64,000 nt of DNA, from NCBI GenBank assembly GCA_015067795.1, contig SVLU01000004.1, forward strand, positions 1 through 64,000, written 5' to 3'. The notes below the pieces were generated by a model, which made no database searches, was not told the origin of the DNA, and worked only from the letters and a program-made list of their open reading frames with translations. The DNA is from Oscillospiraceae bacterium. Lineage in GTDB: Bacteria; Bacillota; Clostridia; Oscillospirales; Oscillospiraceae. This document shows positions 51,831 through 60,958 of this stretch, piece by piece (positions within the stretch are counted from its first letter, which is position 1; every line of letters begins with the position of its first letter). A program made the translations under genes and the position numbers.

Positions 51831-51859
51831 AAAAAAATCCCCATGCCAAAGCATGAGGA
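51831..51859 (-). terminator. Attenuator terminator of the rplJ leader
   Basis: TCCTCATGC / GCATGGGGA hairpin followed by TTTTTTT on the minus strand, between the L10 leader and rplJ. L10 binding upstream probably favours its formation. Confidence 0.8.
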
Positions 51860-51936
51860 GATAAAGCATACTGATTTTAGTAAGCAACCCTCGGCAGGAT
51901 TTACGGCCTAAACCACCTGCTGTCTTTGGAACGCTC
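51860..51936 (-). ncRNA. Ribosomal protein L10 leader
   Basis: The minus strand carries the L10-leader core: AAGACAGCAGGTGGTTTAGG, then TAAATCCTGCCGAGGGTTGC. The AGCAGG/CCTGC pairing and the flanking bases are the L10 binding fold. It starts at the predicted transcription start, about 5 bases after the -10. Confidence 0.88.
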
Positions 51937-51940
51937 GATT

Positions 51941-51969
51941 ATTTTATCAGACAATATTGCCTTTGTCAA
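51941..51969 (-). promoter_or_regulatory. rplJ-rplL promoter
   Basis: A consensus TTGACA, 17 bases, TAAAAT on the minus strand, directly before the L10 leader. Confidence 0.85.
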
Positions 51970-51994
51970 TAGTTATTTTTTCGTTTTTTGCAAT

Positions 51995-52897
51995 TTATTT
52001 AAGGAAAAAGGCCCTTGTTGCCCTTATATCCTCATGGATGCGGTTTTTAAGCTCCATAGCATCGGCAAATTTGGTTTCCTGGCGGATATAGCCATAAAGC
52101 TCAAGACGGACACGCTGACCGTAGAGATTGCCGGAAAAGTCCAGAAGATGACTTTCCACGGTTACCTCCTGACTGCCGCCGGAAACGGTAGGCCGCACAC
52201 CGATATTTGTTACAGCCATTCGGGACTCGCCGTTTTCCAGATATGCCTTGGCGGCGTAAACGCCACGCTTTGGTGTTACAATGCCGTTAGGGATGCACAT
52301 ATTCACCGTTGGCAGGCCAAGAGTCCTGCCGAAGCGATAGCCGTAGCGGACTGTTTCTGTAAGCGTGTGTGGGTGACCAAGGTGCTTGTTGGCTAAAACA
52401 ATGTCACCGTTTATCAGCAGCTCCCTGATACAGGTGGAGCTGATTTTGTGACCGCCAAAGGTGACTTTCTCAACAATTTTGCATCCGATACCCAGTTCTC
52501 CACACTTTTTCATCAGCTTTTCCGAATCACCCATGCCCTTGTAGCCGAAGTGGAAATCATAGCCCGCAACAAGATATTTCGCATTGAAATCATTTGCAAG
52601 CCACTTGACAAACTCATCCCACTCCATCTTCATGAGAAGCTCATCAAAATGCAGGAAGATCACATCGTCAATACCCACAACCCGCTTTATGAGCTTTTCG
52701 CGGTCGTATGGCGTATTAATAAGGGAAACAGCCTCGCCTTTAACAGTTTTGTCCGGATGTGTGTCGAAGGACAAAACCGTAGGTTCAAGCTTATTTTCAA
52801 TGCCATGCTCTCTGGTGTATTCCAAAAGCCGCTGGTGTCCGCGATGAACACCATCGAAGAAGCCCAAAGCTATGGCTCGATTTTTTGTCCAATCCAT
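51995..52897 (-). CDS. ribF: Bifunctional riboflavin kinase / FAD synthetase
   Basis: The protein has 300 residues. The N-terminal nucleotidyltransferase has the ALGFFDGVHRGHQRLL start (a variant of the HxGH motif) and ISSTCIRELLINGD; the C-terminal riboflavin kinase has RFGRTLGLPTVNM, the NIGVRPTV segment and ESHLLDFSGNLYG. It turns riboflavin into FMN and FAD. The start overlaps the truB stop by one base, a common truB-ribF pairing. It complements riboflavin uptake by the riboswitch-controlled ribU. Confidence 0.97.
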   Translation of the reverse strand: MDWTKNRAIALGFFDGVHRGHQRLLEYTREHGIENKLEPTVLSFDTHPDKTVKGEAVSLINTPYDREKLIKRVVGIDDVIFLHFDELLMKMEWDEFVKWLANDFNAKYLVAGYDFHFGYKGMGDSEKLMKKCGELGIGCKIVEKVTFGGHKISSTCIRELLINGDIVLANKHLGHPHTLTETVRYGYRFGRTLGLPTVNMCIPNGIVTPKRGVYAAKAYLENGESRMAVTNIGVRPTVSGGSQEVTVESHLLDFSGNLYGQRVRLELYGYIRQETKFADAMELKNRIHEDIRATRAFFLK

Positions 52898-53745
52898 CAG
52901 TTTACCTCAAAAAAGCTCTTAACGGTTTTCATAACACCGTCCTTGACCTCACCAAGCATAAGAAAGCTGCCGTCCCCGCTGTATACACGGTATTTGCCAT
53001 CCTGAACATCCAGCTTGAATTCACAGCCGTTGCGGCACTTCTTTTCCTGTTTGGCGTTTATCCGACACTCCGGCAGATTTGCAAACACGCTGTCCACCGC
53101 CATAAGCTTGCTTTCAGAAACGTCCTCTAAATTCACGGCGTTTTCAAGGCGGAATTCGCCTACGCGGGTACGGATAAGACTGCTCATAACCGCACCACAG
53201 CCCAATCTCGCACCGATGTCATGGCACAGAGTTCTTATATATGTACCCTTGGAGCAGACGATGCGAAGCTTTCCTTCATTACCGTCAAACTCCAAAAGCT
53301 CCAGCTCAAAAATGGTGATATTTCTCGGCTTTCGCTCAGTTTCGATACCCTTACGTGCAAGCTCATAGAGCTTTTTGCCATTCTGCTTGATAGCTGAATA
53401 CATGGGTGGAATTTGGGAGATATCACCTGTGAATTCGGGCATAACGGCAAGCAGATCATCCTTTGTTACCGTAACGTCACTTGTGGTGAGAACGGTTCCT
53501 GTGATGTCCTGGGTGTCGGTGGTGCAGCCCAGCTTTATTCCCGCTATATATTCCTTGTCAGCATTCTCGATAAACTCAACAGCCCTTGTTGCCCTGCCCA
53601 CGAAAACAGGAAGAACGCCTGTTGCCATAGGGTCGAGAGTGCCGCCGTGACCTGTCCTGCGTTCGTGGAGTATTCCACGGAGCTTGGCAACTACGTCATG
53701 GGATGTCCAATCTGATGGCTTGTTTATTACGATTATTCCGTTCAT
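52897..53745 (-). CDS. truB: tRNA pseudouridine-55 synthase
   Basis: The protein has 282 residues from the ATG at 53745 (GGAG five bases before). The N-terminal GIIVINKPSDWTSHDVV, the catalytic GHGGTLDPMATGVLPV with its Asp, and GKLRIVCSKGTYIRTLCHD are the TruB signature blocks. It makes pseudouridine 55 in the T loop of tRNA. It is coupled to ribF and separated from nrnA by a paired palindromic repeat. Confidence 0.97.
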   Translation of the reverse strand: MNGIIVINKPSDWTSHDVVAKLRGILHERRTGHGGTLDPMATGVLPVFVGRATRAVEFIENADKEYIAGIKLGCTTDTQDITGTVLTTSDVTVTKDDLLAVMPEFTGDISQIPPMYSAIKQNGKKLYELARKGIETERKPRNITIFELELLEFDGNEGKLRIVCSKGTYIRTLCHDIGARLGCGAVMSSLIRTRVGEFRLENAVNLEDVSESKLMAVDSVFANLPECRINAKQEKKCRNGCEFKLDVQDGKYRVYSGDGSFLMLGEVKDGVMKTVKSFFEVN

Positions 53746-53782
53746 AAAAGCTCCTCGTAGTAGGTCGAAATATCGAACCAAA

Positions 53783-53890
53783 GGCTCCCTTGTCAGGGGA
53801 GCTGTCAGCGTAAGCTGACTGAGGGGTAGTCGTTCTCTCCCTCCGTCATTTGCTACGCAAATGCCACCTCCCTCGTCAGAGGGAGGTTTT
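53783..53890. repeat. Family E paired palindromic repeat between nrnA and truB
   Basis: Left unit GGCTCCCTTGTCAGGGGAGC with the stem GTCAGC/GCTGAC; right unit CTCTCCCTCCGTCA, the stem TTTGC/GCAAA, and CCTCCCTCGTCAGAGGGAGG. Confidence 0.9.
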
Positions 53891-53911
53891 TGCTTTCATA
53901 TCAATTTTGCA

Positions 53912-54865
53912 TTATGCATTCTGCATTATGCATTTCTCTGCCGCTTCTACTATCAGCTTCTTAGCTTCAATGGGGCTTGCATCAATAGTACAGCCGGCAG
54001 CACACTTATGACCGCCGCCGCCGAAATTGGCACAGATTGTGTTTGCATCATAATCGTCGGTGGTACGGCAGGAGATTTTGGACTTGCCCGAAACCTGCTC
54101 CTTGATAACAAAGCCTATTTTCACACCCTCAATAGTACCGGGCAGGGAAGCCACATCCTCAAGGTCGCTTTCGCTTATACCGCACTTCGCAAGCATCCTT
54201 TGTGTGATTGTACTAACGGCAATCCTGCCGTCCAGATAAAAGTCCATATCGGACATCATCTGACCCTCTACCTTCACAAGCCCCTTTGGCTTTGTGCGGA
54301 ACATTTCCTTATTAAGCCTGCCGTTGGAAGCCCCTGCCGCTACAAGACTTGACGCGATGCTGAGAGTGCGTGCTGAGGTGTTTGTATAGGCGAAACAGCC
54401 TGTGTCTGTGCTTACGGCGATATAAATAAGATCTGCAAGCTCAGGGTCAAGGGCAGCACCCATTGCCTCCATAAGGTCAAATATCATCTCGCCGCAGGCA
54501 GCCGCATCTGCACAGATGCAGTTTTCCTCTGCATAGAGGGAATTTGAACCGTGGTGGTCAATGGAAAGGCCAACGCATCCGCCAAGCTCTTCGCCGCCCT
54601 TTGTTATCATGCCCTGGCGAGCGGTGTCAACGGCAACGATGTTGTCGTACTTATAGTTTTCAGGAGCGAAGTATTTCTTAACATACTTCAGATATTTCTC
54701 TGCCGCTTCGGGATTTGGGAGCATATAAGCTGTTTTGCCCAGCTTATTCAGTCCATTAACAAGCGCCCCGGCGGAACACAGAGTGTCACCGTCGGGTCGC
54801 ATATGTGTGAGTATTATAAAATTATCCCGACTGAGCAGCCACTTAGCAGCCTGCTTAATCGTCAT
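53912..54865 (-). CDS. nrnA: DHH/DHHA1 phosphoesterase, oligoribonuclease NrnA type
   Basis: The protein has 317 residues from the ATG at 54865 (GGAGG upstream). DHH-family motifs: ILTHMRPDGDTLCSAGAL, NIVAVDTARQG, LSIDHHGSN (the DHH) and the C-terminal DHHA1 FGGGGHKCAAGCTI. NrnA-type enzymes degrade very short RNA and dephosphorylate pAp. It overlaps the end of rbfA by 11 bases, so the two genes are translationally coupled, as in many Firmicutes. Confidence 0.95.
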   Translation of the reverse strand: MTIKQAAKWLLSRDNFIILTHMRPDGDTLCSAGALVNGLNKLGKTAYMLPNPEAAEKYLKYVKKYFAPENYKYDNIVAVDTARQGMITKGGEELGGCVGLSIDHHGSNSLYAEENCICADAAACGEMIFDLMEAMGAALDPELADLIYIAVSTDTGCFAYTNTSARTLSIASSLVAAGASNGRLNKEMFRTKPKGLVKVEGQMMSDMDFYLDGRIAVSTITQRMLAKCGISESDLEDVASLPGTIEGVKIGFVIKEQVSGKSKISCRTTDDYDANTICANFGGGGHKCAAGCTIDASPIEAKKLIVEAAEKCIMQNA

Positions 54866-55220
54866 TTTCTGTATCCTCCGGAATGTCAAGATCGGAAAGG
54901 ATCTTGTTTATCTTAGCACCGTGTTCGATGGACTTATCCAGTTCAAAGATAAGCTCGGGAACTGCACGGAGACTGAGACTTCTGCCCAGCTCACGACGAA
55001 GCCAGCCGGAAGCAGACTTAATGCCCTTTTTAAATTCCTTTTCGGACGTGAGGCCAAGGACGCTGACATAGACCTTACAGAATTTCAGATCGCCGGTGGT
55101 CTGAACACCGGTAATGCTTATCATTCCCTGCTGAACTCTTGGGTCCTTGACGCTTCTGATTAAAGACGAAAGAGCAAGACGAATATCTTCGTTTGTTCTC
55201 TGTAATCTGTTTGAAGCCAT
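54855..55220 (-). CDS. rbfA: Ribosome-binding factor A
   Basis: The protein has 121 residues from the ATG at 55220 (GGAG five bases before). The KH-type fold is seen in RLQRTNEDIRLALSSLIR, KDPRVQQGMISITGVQTTGD, LKFCKVYVSVLG and ELIFELDKSIEHGAKINKIL. It helps 16S rRNA 5'-end maturation of the 30S subunit. It lies between infB (with a repeat in between) and nrnA. Confidence 0.96.
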   Translation of the reverse strand: MASNRLQRTNEDIRLALSSLIRSVKDPRVQQGMISITGVQTTGDLKFCKVYVSVLGLTSEKEFKKGIKSASGWLRRELGRSLSLRAVPELIFELDKSIEHGAKINKILSDLDIPEDTENDD

Positions 55221-55254
55221 GTTTTTCTCCTTTGTGATGTGAAAGGATTGCACA

Positions 55255-55450
55255 GCTCCCTTCACGCATGGGAGCTGTCGAGCGTTAGCGAGACTGAGGG
55301 AGAGACCTTTTTAAATTATCCGCAACTCGGATGCCACAACTTTTCTCTCTTCTCTCTTATCTCTTATCTTTTCTCTAACGCACAGCTTTTTATTCTCTCC
55401 CTCCGTCATGGCTTACGCCATGCCACCTCCCTCGTCAGAGGGAGGTGTTG
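55255..55450. repeat. Family E paired palindromic repeat between rbfA and infB
   Basis: Left unit GGGAGCTGTCGAGCGTTAGC with GTCGAGC/GCGAGAC pairing; right unit CTCTCCCTCCGTCA, the stem TGGC/GCCA, and CCTCCCTCGTCAGAGGGAGG. The spacer between units is a pyrimidine-rich tract (TTTTCTCTCTTCTCTCTTAT). Confidence 0.9.
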
Positions 55451-55463
55451 GATTGCAACAATT

Positions 55464-57854
55464 TTAATCTTTTATCTGCTCCATAATGAAGCCTTCGATG
55501 ACGTCGCCTTCCTTGATGTCGTTGAACTTTTCAACGCTGAGACCACATTCGTAGTTTGTTACAACTTCCTTAACGTCATCCTTAAATCTCTTAAGGGAAG
55601 CCAGCTCGCCTTCGTGGATAACGATATGGTCTCTGAGAACTCTGACCTTGCAGCCGCGCTGGATCTTGCCATCCTGAACGTAACAGCCGCAAACTGTACC
55701 AACATGAGATACCTTATAGGTCTGGCGAACCTCTGCATGACCGATAACAACTTCCTTAAACTTAGGAGCAAGCATACCCTTCATAGCAGCTTCGATCTCG
55801 TTGATGCAGTCGTAGATAACACGGTACATTCTGATGTCTACGTTGCTTCTTACTGCAGATTCTCTTGCTGCGTTGTCAGGACGTACGTTAAAGCCAACGA
55901 TAATAGCACCGGAGGTTGCGGCAAGCATAACGTCAGAATCATTAACTGCGCCGACACCGGAGTGGATGACCTTTACTCTGACTTCTTCGTTTGTAAGCTT
56001 TTCAAGGGAAGCTCTGACCGCTTCGGCAGAGCCCTGAACGTCAGCCTTAACGATAACATTCAGATCCTTCAGCTCGCCTTCCTTGATCTGAGCAAACAGA
56101 TCTTCAAGGGAGACCTTTTTAGAGGAAGCCATCTTATCCTTCTTTTCCTGCTTACGCTGTTCGGCAAGCTCTCTTGCCATGCGTTCATCGGCAACAGCGT
56201 TGAAGATGTCGCCTGCACCCGGAGTTTCACTCATACCTGTAATTTCAACAGGAACGGATGGACCTGCTTCTGTAACGCGTCTGCCCTTATCGTCAACCAT
56301 TGCTCTTACACGGCCAACCGCTGTGCCTGCAATGATAATGTCACCCTGATGGAGTGTACCGTTCTGGATGAGAACGGTCATGATAGGACCGCGGCCCTTA
56401 TCAAGTCTTGCTTCGATAACAGTACCCTTAGCTGCTCTGTTTGGATTTGCCTTAAGCTCAGCCATTTCAGCGGTAAGAGATACCATTTCCAGCAGATTGT
56501 CGATACCTGTACCCTTCTTTGCGGAGATTGGGCAGATGATTGTATCACCGCCCCATTCTTCGTCGATGAGGTTGTACTCGGTAAGCTGCTGACGGATCTT
56601 GTCAGGATTTGCACCTACAACGTCCATCTTATTGATAGCTACGATGATAGGAATATCGGCGGCCTTTGCGTGGTTGATGGATTCAACAGTCTGTGGCATG
56701 ATGCCGTCGTCTGCCGCTACGATGAGGATAGCAATATCGGTTACCATTGCACCTCTTGCACGCATGGAGGTAAATGCCTCATGACCCGGGGTGTCGAGGA
56801 AGGTGATAGGCTTGCCGTTTATCTGGACTCTGTAAGCACCGATGTGCTGGGTGATACCGCCTGCTTCGCCAGCGGCAACGTTTGTCTTTCTGATGCTGTC
56901 AAGAAGGGATGTCTTACCATGGTCAACGTGACCCATAACAACAACGACAGGAGCTCTGTCAACCAGATCCTTTGCGTCGTCCTCGTGGTCGTCGATAAGA
57001 CGTTCTTCGATGGTGACAACAACTTCCTTTTCAACCTTGCATCCCAGCTCCATAGCAACGAGAGCAGCGGTATCGTAGTCGATAACGTCGCTTACTGCCG
57101 CCATAACGCCCATCTTGATGAGCTTGCGGATAACCTCTGCACTGGTCTTCTTCATTCTCTGGGAGAGCTCGCCAACGGAGATCTCGTCAGGAATCTGAAC
57201 CTTAACAGGAGCCTTCTTTGCGATCTCAAGCTGGAGACGCTGCATCTTTTCCTTTTCTTCCTGACGGCGTTTTGCACTGCCGGACATATTGGAATTTCTG
57301 TTCTGGTTCTTCTTGCCGATCTTTTCCTTGCCGCGCTTCATGTTCTGTGCTTTTTCAGGAACAAGCTGGTCAAGGCGTTCATCGTACTTGTCGATGTTAA
57401 TGGTAACACCGGAGGTGTCGATAACACGACGCTGTGGTACCTTCTTTGTCTGAATTGGAGCATCATTCTTCTGAGCAGGCTGAGAATTGGACTGCTGCTG
57501 TGGCTTGTGCTCCGGCTTACGCTCAGGCTGACGGCGTTCGTCTGCCTTTGGTGCAGGCTGCTGTGCAGGCTTCTTTGCCTTGCCGTCTGCAGGCTTCTTT
57601 TCCTCTGCCTTTGGTGCAGGCTGTGTCTTTGGCTTTTCTTCTGCCTTTGGTGCGGCATAAAGCTCTTCAAGACTTGCCATCTGGTTATGCTGGGTAAGAT
57701 ATTCGAATATCACGTCCAACTCATGCTCCTCAAGCACCTGCATATGATTTTTTGGAGTGGTAGCGTACTCAGTAAGGATATTTGTGATAGTCTTGGAATT
57801 TGTCTTAAAATCCTTTGCCACCTCATGAACCCTGTACTTTATCATTGTACTCAT
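55464..57854 (-). CDS. infB: Translation initiation factor IF-2
   Basis: The protein has 796 residues; GAGGAGG precedes the ATG. An IF2-N domain ([20 protein letters not shown]) and a long basic, Ala/Pro/Gln/Lys-rich region (residues 75-200) precede the second IF2-N domain and the GTPase: [17 protein letters not shown] near 308, [16 protein letters not shown], and NKMD. The C-terminal domains carry the fMet-tRNA-binding motif area ([20 protein letters not shown]). It overlaps ylxQ by four bases. Confidence 0.98.
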   Translation of the reverse strand: MSTMIKYRVHEVAKDFKTNSKTITNILTEYATTPKNHMQVLEEHELDVIFEYLTQHNQMASLEELYAAPKAEEKPKTQPAPKAEEKKPADGKAKKPAQQPAPKADERRQPERKPEHKPQQQSNSQPAQKNDAPIQTKKVPQRRVIDTSGVTINIDKYDERLDQLVPEKAQNMKRGKEKIGKKNQNRNSNMSGSAKRRQEEKEKMQRLQLEIAKKAPVKVQIPDEISVGELSQRMKKTSAEVIRKLIKMGVMAAVSDVIDYDTAALVAMELGCKVEKEVVVTIEERLIDDHEDDAKDLVDRAPVVVVMGHVDHGKTSLLDSIRKTNVAAGEAGGITQHIGAYRVQINGKPITFLDTPGHEAFTSMRARGAMVTDIAILIVAADDGIMPQTVESINHAKAADIPIIVAINKMDVVGANPDKIRQQLTEYNLIDEEWGGDTIICPISAKKGTGIDNLLEMVSLTAEMAELKANPNRAAKGTVIEARLDKGRGPIMTVLIQNGTLHQGDIIIAGTAVGRVRAMVDDKGRRVTEAGPSVPVEITGMSETPGAGDIFNAVADERMARELAEQRKQEKKDKMASSKKVSLEDLFAQIKEGELKDLNVIVKADVQGSAEAVRASLEKLTNEEVRVKVIHSGVGAVNDSDVMLAATSGAIIVGFNVRPDNAARESAVRSNVDIRMYRVIYDCINEIEAAMKGMLAPKFKEVVIGHAEVRQTYKVSHVGTVCGCYVQDGKIQRGCKVRVLRDHIVIHEGELASLKRFKDDVKEVVTNYECGLSVEKFNDIKEGDVIEGFIMEQIKD

Positions 57855-58273
57855 ATATTCTTCCTCCTCTTACCCGATTTTGACTTTTTGTCCTCTGTTT
57901 TCCTCTTGCGTATTGCAAAGCGTTCCGCCTTTGCCGTAAGCTCGGCTGAAAGCTCGCTGTGTTTGCCTGATTCGGTACTGTACTTCTGAACGAAGCTTGC
58001 CGCCATGCCCATGTCCATTATGGCGGCTATGGCAACCGAATTGCGTCCTGCGGTGAGTCCAAGCTCATCCTTAGTTTCATCCAAAACAAGGAGTGGTATA
58101 CCACTTGAATTCGTAAGGCCGGTTGCTCTTCTTGCAGTGTATTCTCCGGCATCAGATGCCATGATGATAAGTCGTGCTTTTTTCGTGGCTGTGGCTGAGG
58201 TAACTGCGTCGTCACCGATCGCCAGTCGTCCGCACTTCTTAACGATGCCAAGGAAGCCTAAACTACTCTTCAT
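57851..58273 (-). CDS. L7Ae/L30e-like RNA-binding protein (YlxQ type)
   Basis: The protein has 140 residues from the ATG at 58273 (GGAGG upstream). The L7Ae fold is seen in [40 protein letters not shown] and [21 protein letters not shown] basic tail of about 30 residues follows. It sits in the standard nusA-ylxR-ylxQ-infB order and probably binds a kink-turn RNA. Its start overlaps ylxR and its stop overlaps infB. Confidence 0.9.
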   Translation of the reverse strand: MKSSLGFLGIVKKCGRLAIGDDAVTSATATKKARLIIMASDAGEYTARRATGLTNSSGIPLLVLDETKDELGLTAGRNSVAIAAIMDMGMAASFVQKYSTESGKHSELSAELTAKAERFAIRKRKTEDKKSKSGKRRKNI

Positions 58274-58535
58274 CTCCGGCCTCCATCTGCCCCTGCAGGC
58301 TTTCGTAAATCTCATCCGGTATCTTCATATCAAAGGCACGCTCAAAGGCACGAGCCTTGATCGCTCTTTTTAAACATTGGGTGTCCGGACATACATATGC
58401 GCCGCGTCCGGATTTTTTGCCCTTGAAATCAATACTGATGTCACCGTCGGGTGATTTCACAACACGAATGAGTTCCTTTTTCGGTTTCATTTCACGGCAG
58501 CCGGTACACTGCCTCATGGGTATTTTCTTATTCAC
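58263..58535 (-). CDS. YlxR/RnpM family protein (DUF448)
   Basis: The protein has 90 residues from the GTG at 58535, eight bases after GGAG; the ATG at 58517 would remove six residues. KIPMRQCTGCREMKPKKELI and SGRGAYVCPDTQCLKRAIKA are the DUF448 motifs. B. subtilis YlxR (RnpM) binds and modulates RNase P. It overlaps ylxQ by 11 bases. Confidence 0.92.
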   Translation of the reverse strand: MNKKIPMRQCTGCREMKPKKELIRVVKSPDGDISIDFKGKKSGRGAYVCPDTQCLKRAIKARAFERAFDMKIPDEIYESLQGQMEAGDEE

Positions 58536-58579
58536 AACTGCCGCTCCTTTCGAGATTTGATTGAAATACTTTTCAAGAG

Positions 58580-58712
58580 CTCCCTCTGATGAGGGAGCTG
58601 TCACCGTTAGGTGACTGAGGGAGAGAAAAAACCTTATGGCTTTCCTCGTCTAATCGTCTCTCCCTCCGTCACGGCTCGTGCCGTGCCACCTCCCTCGTCA
58701 GAGGGAGGTTAT
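58580..58712. repeat. Family E paired palindromic repeat between nusA and ylxR
   Basis: Left unit CTCCCTCTGATGAGGGAGCT with GTCACC/GGTGAC; right unit CTCTCCCTCCGTCA, the stem CGGC/GCCG, and CCTCCCTCGTCAGAGGGAGG. It splits what is usually a tightly packed operon. Confidence 0.9.
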
Positions 58713-58729
58713 TTACATATATCTTAAAT

Positions 58730-59782
58730 TTAAGCGTTAGTGTCAGGCTTAATGTCGATCTTATAGCCTGTAAGTCTTGCAGCCAAACGAACATTCTGGC
58801 CTTCCTTGCCGATTGCCAGAGAAAGCTGAGAAGCAGGAACGATTACTCTGCAGCTCTTACCTTCGTCTGCAACATCAACGCTGATAACGTCGGAAGGAGC
58901 GAGAGCCGCAGCAACGTATTCAGCAGGATCTTCGGAATAGTTAACTATGTCGATCTTTTCACCGCGGAGCTCGTTTACGATAGCGGAAACTCTGCCGCCC
59001 TTTGGGCCAACGCAGGCACCGATCGGTTCCACGTTAGGGTCATTGGACATGACAGCGATCTTTGTGCGGCTGCCTGCCTCGCGGGCAATGCTCTTGATTT
59101 CTACGATACCGTCGAAGATTTCAGGAACTTCCAGCTCAAAGAGTCTCTTAACAAGACCTGGATGAGTTCTGGAGATCATTACCTGAGGACCGCTTGTGGA
59201 CTTGCGTACTTCCACAACATAGACCTTGATGCGGTCGCCTTCCTTAAGTACCTCGCCGGGAACGCGTTCACCGGAGTTCATCATTGCTTCAGTATATTCG
59301 GAGTTGGAGCTGATCTTCATGGAAATGCTGCCGCTTCTTGGATCGATGCGGGAAACGATACCGGTAAGTATTTCATGCTCCTTGGAGGTGAATTCCTCAT
59401 AAACGATGGAGCGTTCAGCTTCGCGGATGCCCTGGATAATAACCTGCTTTGCAGCCTGAGCAGCAATTCTGCCGAACTTCTTTGTTTCAACGGTTACGTT
59501 TACAACATCACCGATCTCAGCCTTTGGAGAGATGCGTCTTGCCTGCTGGAGAGAGAGCTCGACAGCAGGTTCAAGAACCTCTTCAACAACGGTCTTCATG
59601 ATGTAAACATCGATCTTTGCCTTGGCTTCATCTATTTCAACACGTACATTGTCTGCAGCGGCAGGATTATCCTTCTTAAGAGCTGCAAGCAGTGCCTGAT
59701 TGATCTTTTCCAGCATATATCCCTTTGGGATACCCTTTTCCTTTTCCAGATCAGCTATCGCTGCGAAAAATTCGGCGTTCAT
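58730..59782 (-). CDS. nusA: Transcription termination/antitermination factor NusA
   Basis: The protein has 350 residues, the short Firmicutes form lacking the C-terminal acidic repeats. The N-terminal RNA-polymerase-binding domain is followed by S1 (RIAAQAAKQVIIQGIREAER, then GIVSRIDPRSGSI) and two KH domains (GACVGPKGGRVSAIVNELRG and LSLAIGKEGQNVRLAARLTG). It modulates pausing and termination. It is 29 bases downstream of rimP. Confidence 0.97.
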   Translation of the reverse strand: MNAEFFAAIADLEKEKGIPKGYMLEKINQALLAALKKDNPAAADNVRVEIDEAKAKIDVYIMKTVVEEVLEPAVELSLQQARRISPKAEIGDVVNVTVETKKFGRIAAQAAKQVIIQGIREAERSIVYEEFTSKEHEILTGIVSRIDPRSGSISMKISSNSEYTEAMMNSGERVPGEVLKEGDRIKVYVVEVRKSTSGPQVMISRTHPGLVKRLFELEVPEIFDGIVEIKSIAREAGSRTKIAVMSNDPNVEPIGACVGPKGGRVSAIVNELRGEKIDIVNYSEDPAEYVAAALAPSDVISVDVADEGKSCRVIVPASQLSLAIGKEGQNVRLAARLTGYKIDIKPDTNA

Positions 59783-59811
59783 TTTTTACGACCTTTCCTT
59801 TCGTTATATTC

Positions 59812-60264
59812 CTACCGGATTCTGAGCCGTACACTTGCAACGGCTACTTTTTCAAAACTCTTTACATTACCGGCAATTTCAATTTCCACATCACCGTCAT
59901 TGTATGCGGAGAGGTTACCGGTGTACACCTTATTGCCATCCACAGGCTTATAGAGCTTTACCTCAACGAAGCTGCCCATGAACTTCTCGAAATCCTGAGG
60001 ACGCTTCAGCTGACGCTCCGCACCGGCGGAGGAGACTTCAAACACATAGCTTGTTGGTATTGGATCTTCATCGTCCAGGATTGGGTCAAATGCACGGCTT
60101 ACTGCCTCGCAGTCGTTGATGGAAACACCCTCTGCCTTATCTATATACAGACGGAGATACCAACCGCCGGCTTCCTTAACATATTCAACGTCCCAAAGCT
60201 CACAGCCCTGTTCCTTTACAACAGGCTCGGCTAAGGTCCATACTCTGTCGGTAATTTTACTCAT
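59812..60264 (-). CDS. rimP: Ribosome maturation factor RimP
   Basis: The protein has 150 residues; AAGGAAAAAAGCT precedes the ATG. CELWDVEYVKEAGGWYLRLY, INDCEAVSRAFDPIL and YVFEVSSAGAERQLKRPQDF are RimP motifs. It assists 30S subunit maturation. As the first gene of the nus operon, it follows a promoter and a leader hairpin. Confidence 0.97.
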   Translation of the reverse strand: MSKITDRVWTLAEPVVKEQGCELWDVEYVKEAGGWYLRLYIDKAEGVSINDCEAVSRAFDPILDDEDPIPTSYVFEVSSAGAERQLKRPQDFEKFMGSFVEVKLYKPVDGNKVYTGNLSAYNDGDVEIEIAGNVKSFEKVAVASVRLRIR

Positions 60265-60299
60265 AGCTTTTTTCCTTTAACAATTTTAATTAACGCAAC

Positions 60300-60325
60300 A
60301 AAAAGAGTGGGCTTAACTCCCACTC
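60300..60325 (-). terminator. Attenuator-like hairpin in the rimP-nusA leader
   Basis: GAGTGGG / CCCACTC with a 7-base loop, then TTTTT on the minus strand, between the promoter and rimP. NusA could act on it as feedback; this is inference. Confidence 0.55.
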
Positions 60326-60354
60326 AAAACAAAACCTACACCTTAATCGCCTAA

Positions 60355-60383
60355 ATTATATCATTAGTATTCCACTATTGCAA
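60355..60383 (-). promoter_or_regulatory. Promoter of the rimP-nusA operon
   Basis: TTGCAA, 17 bases, TATAAT on the minus strand, about 95 bases before rimP. Confidence 0.8.
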
Positions 60384-60558
60384 GGCTTTTTTTATAAAAA
60401 CATTGAAAATATCATAATTTTTCTCACTTTGAACAGTTGCGAAGTATGATTTTCGGCGTTTTTTGACCGTTTTGTGTATGCTTTCGACCTCAAGTGCATA
60501 AACCAGCCGTTTCGTATCATCAGCAGAATATAAAATTTGTAAATTAAATATTATTTCT

Positions 60559-60587
60559 TTTACTTCACAAGGGTTTTGTAGTATAAT
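60559..60587 (+). promoter_or_regulatory. Promoter of the membrane/CFI-box operon
   Basis: TTTACT, 17 bases, TATAAT, 39 bases before the start at 60626. The stretch 60384-60558 is AT-rich and otherwise empty. Confidence 0.55.
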
Positions 60588-60625
60588 GCAATATATAAAA
60601 GATAAACAAAAGGCTGGTTGAAATA

Positions 60626-60958
60626 ATGGCAGACAAAAATAACGAAAAGAAAAAGCCTCAGCGCTACCCAAGCCCCATTCTTCTTATAGCTGCGGCTATA
60701 TATCTGGGCTATATGGCATATTCCCTGTGGGAGACTACCGGCGACGGTTCCGTTGCAGGAACAGGACTCATTCTCTCCTGGATAGGCTGTATTGCATTTG
60801 CTATCCTCACCGTTGTGCTGATATTCCTGGCTGTTAAGTTCAACAGACTTAACAATCAGGCCATTGACGAAGAACTGGCAAGGGAACGGGAAGAACTGGA
60901 CAGCATCGTTTTTGAAGACGCAGATGCGACAGCGGAAGAGGAAACAGAAAATGATTAA
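60626..60958 (+). CDS. Hypothetical two-helix membrane protein
   Basis: The protein has 110 residues. A basic N-terminus (ADKNNEKKKPQRYPS) precedes two helices (ILLIAAAIYLGYMAYSLW and LSWIGCIAFAILTVVLIFLA), and the tail is strongly acidic (EDADATAEEETEND). No family is recognised. It overlaps the next gene by eight bases, so the pair is co-translated. Confidence 0.75.
   Translation: MADKNNEKKKPQRYPSPILLIAAAIYLGYMAYSLWETTGDGSVAGTGLILSWIGCIAFAILTVVLIFLAVKFNRLNNQAIDEELAREREELDSIVFEDADATAEEETEND

Noticed and set aside
55239..57989. 916-residue plus-strand ORF
   Set aside because: It is antisense across the whole of infB, which has all IF-2 motifs; composition and lack of domains mark it as a shadow.
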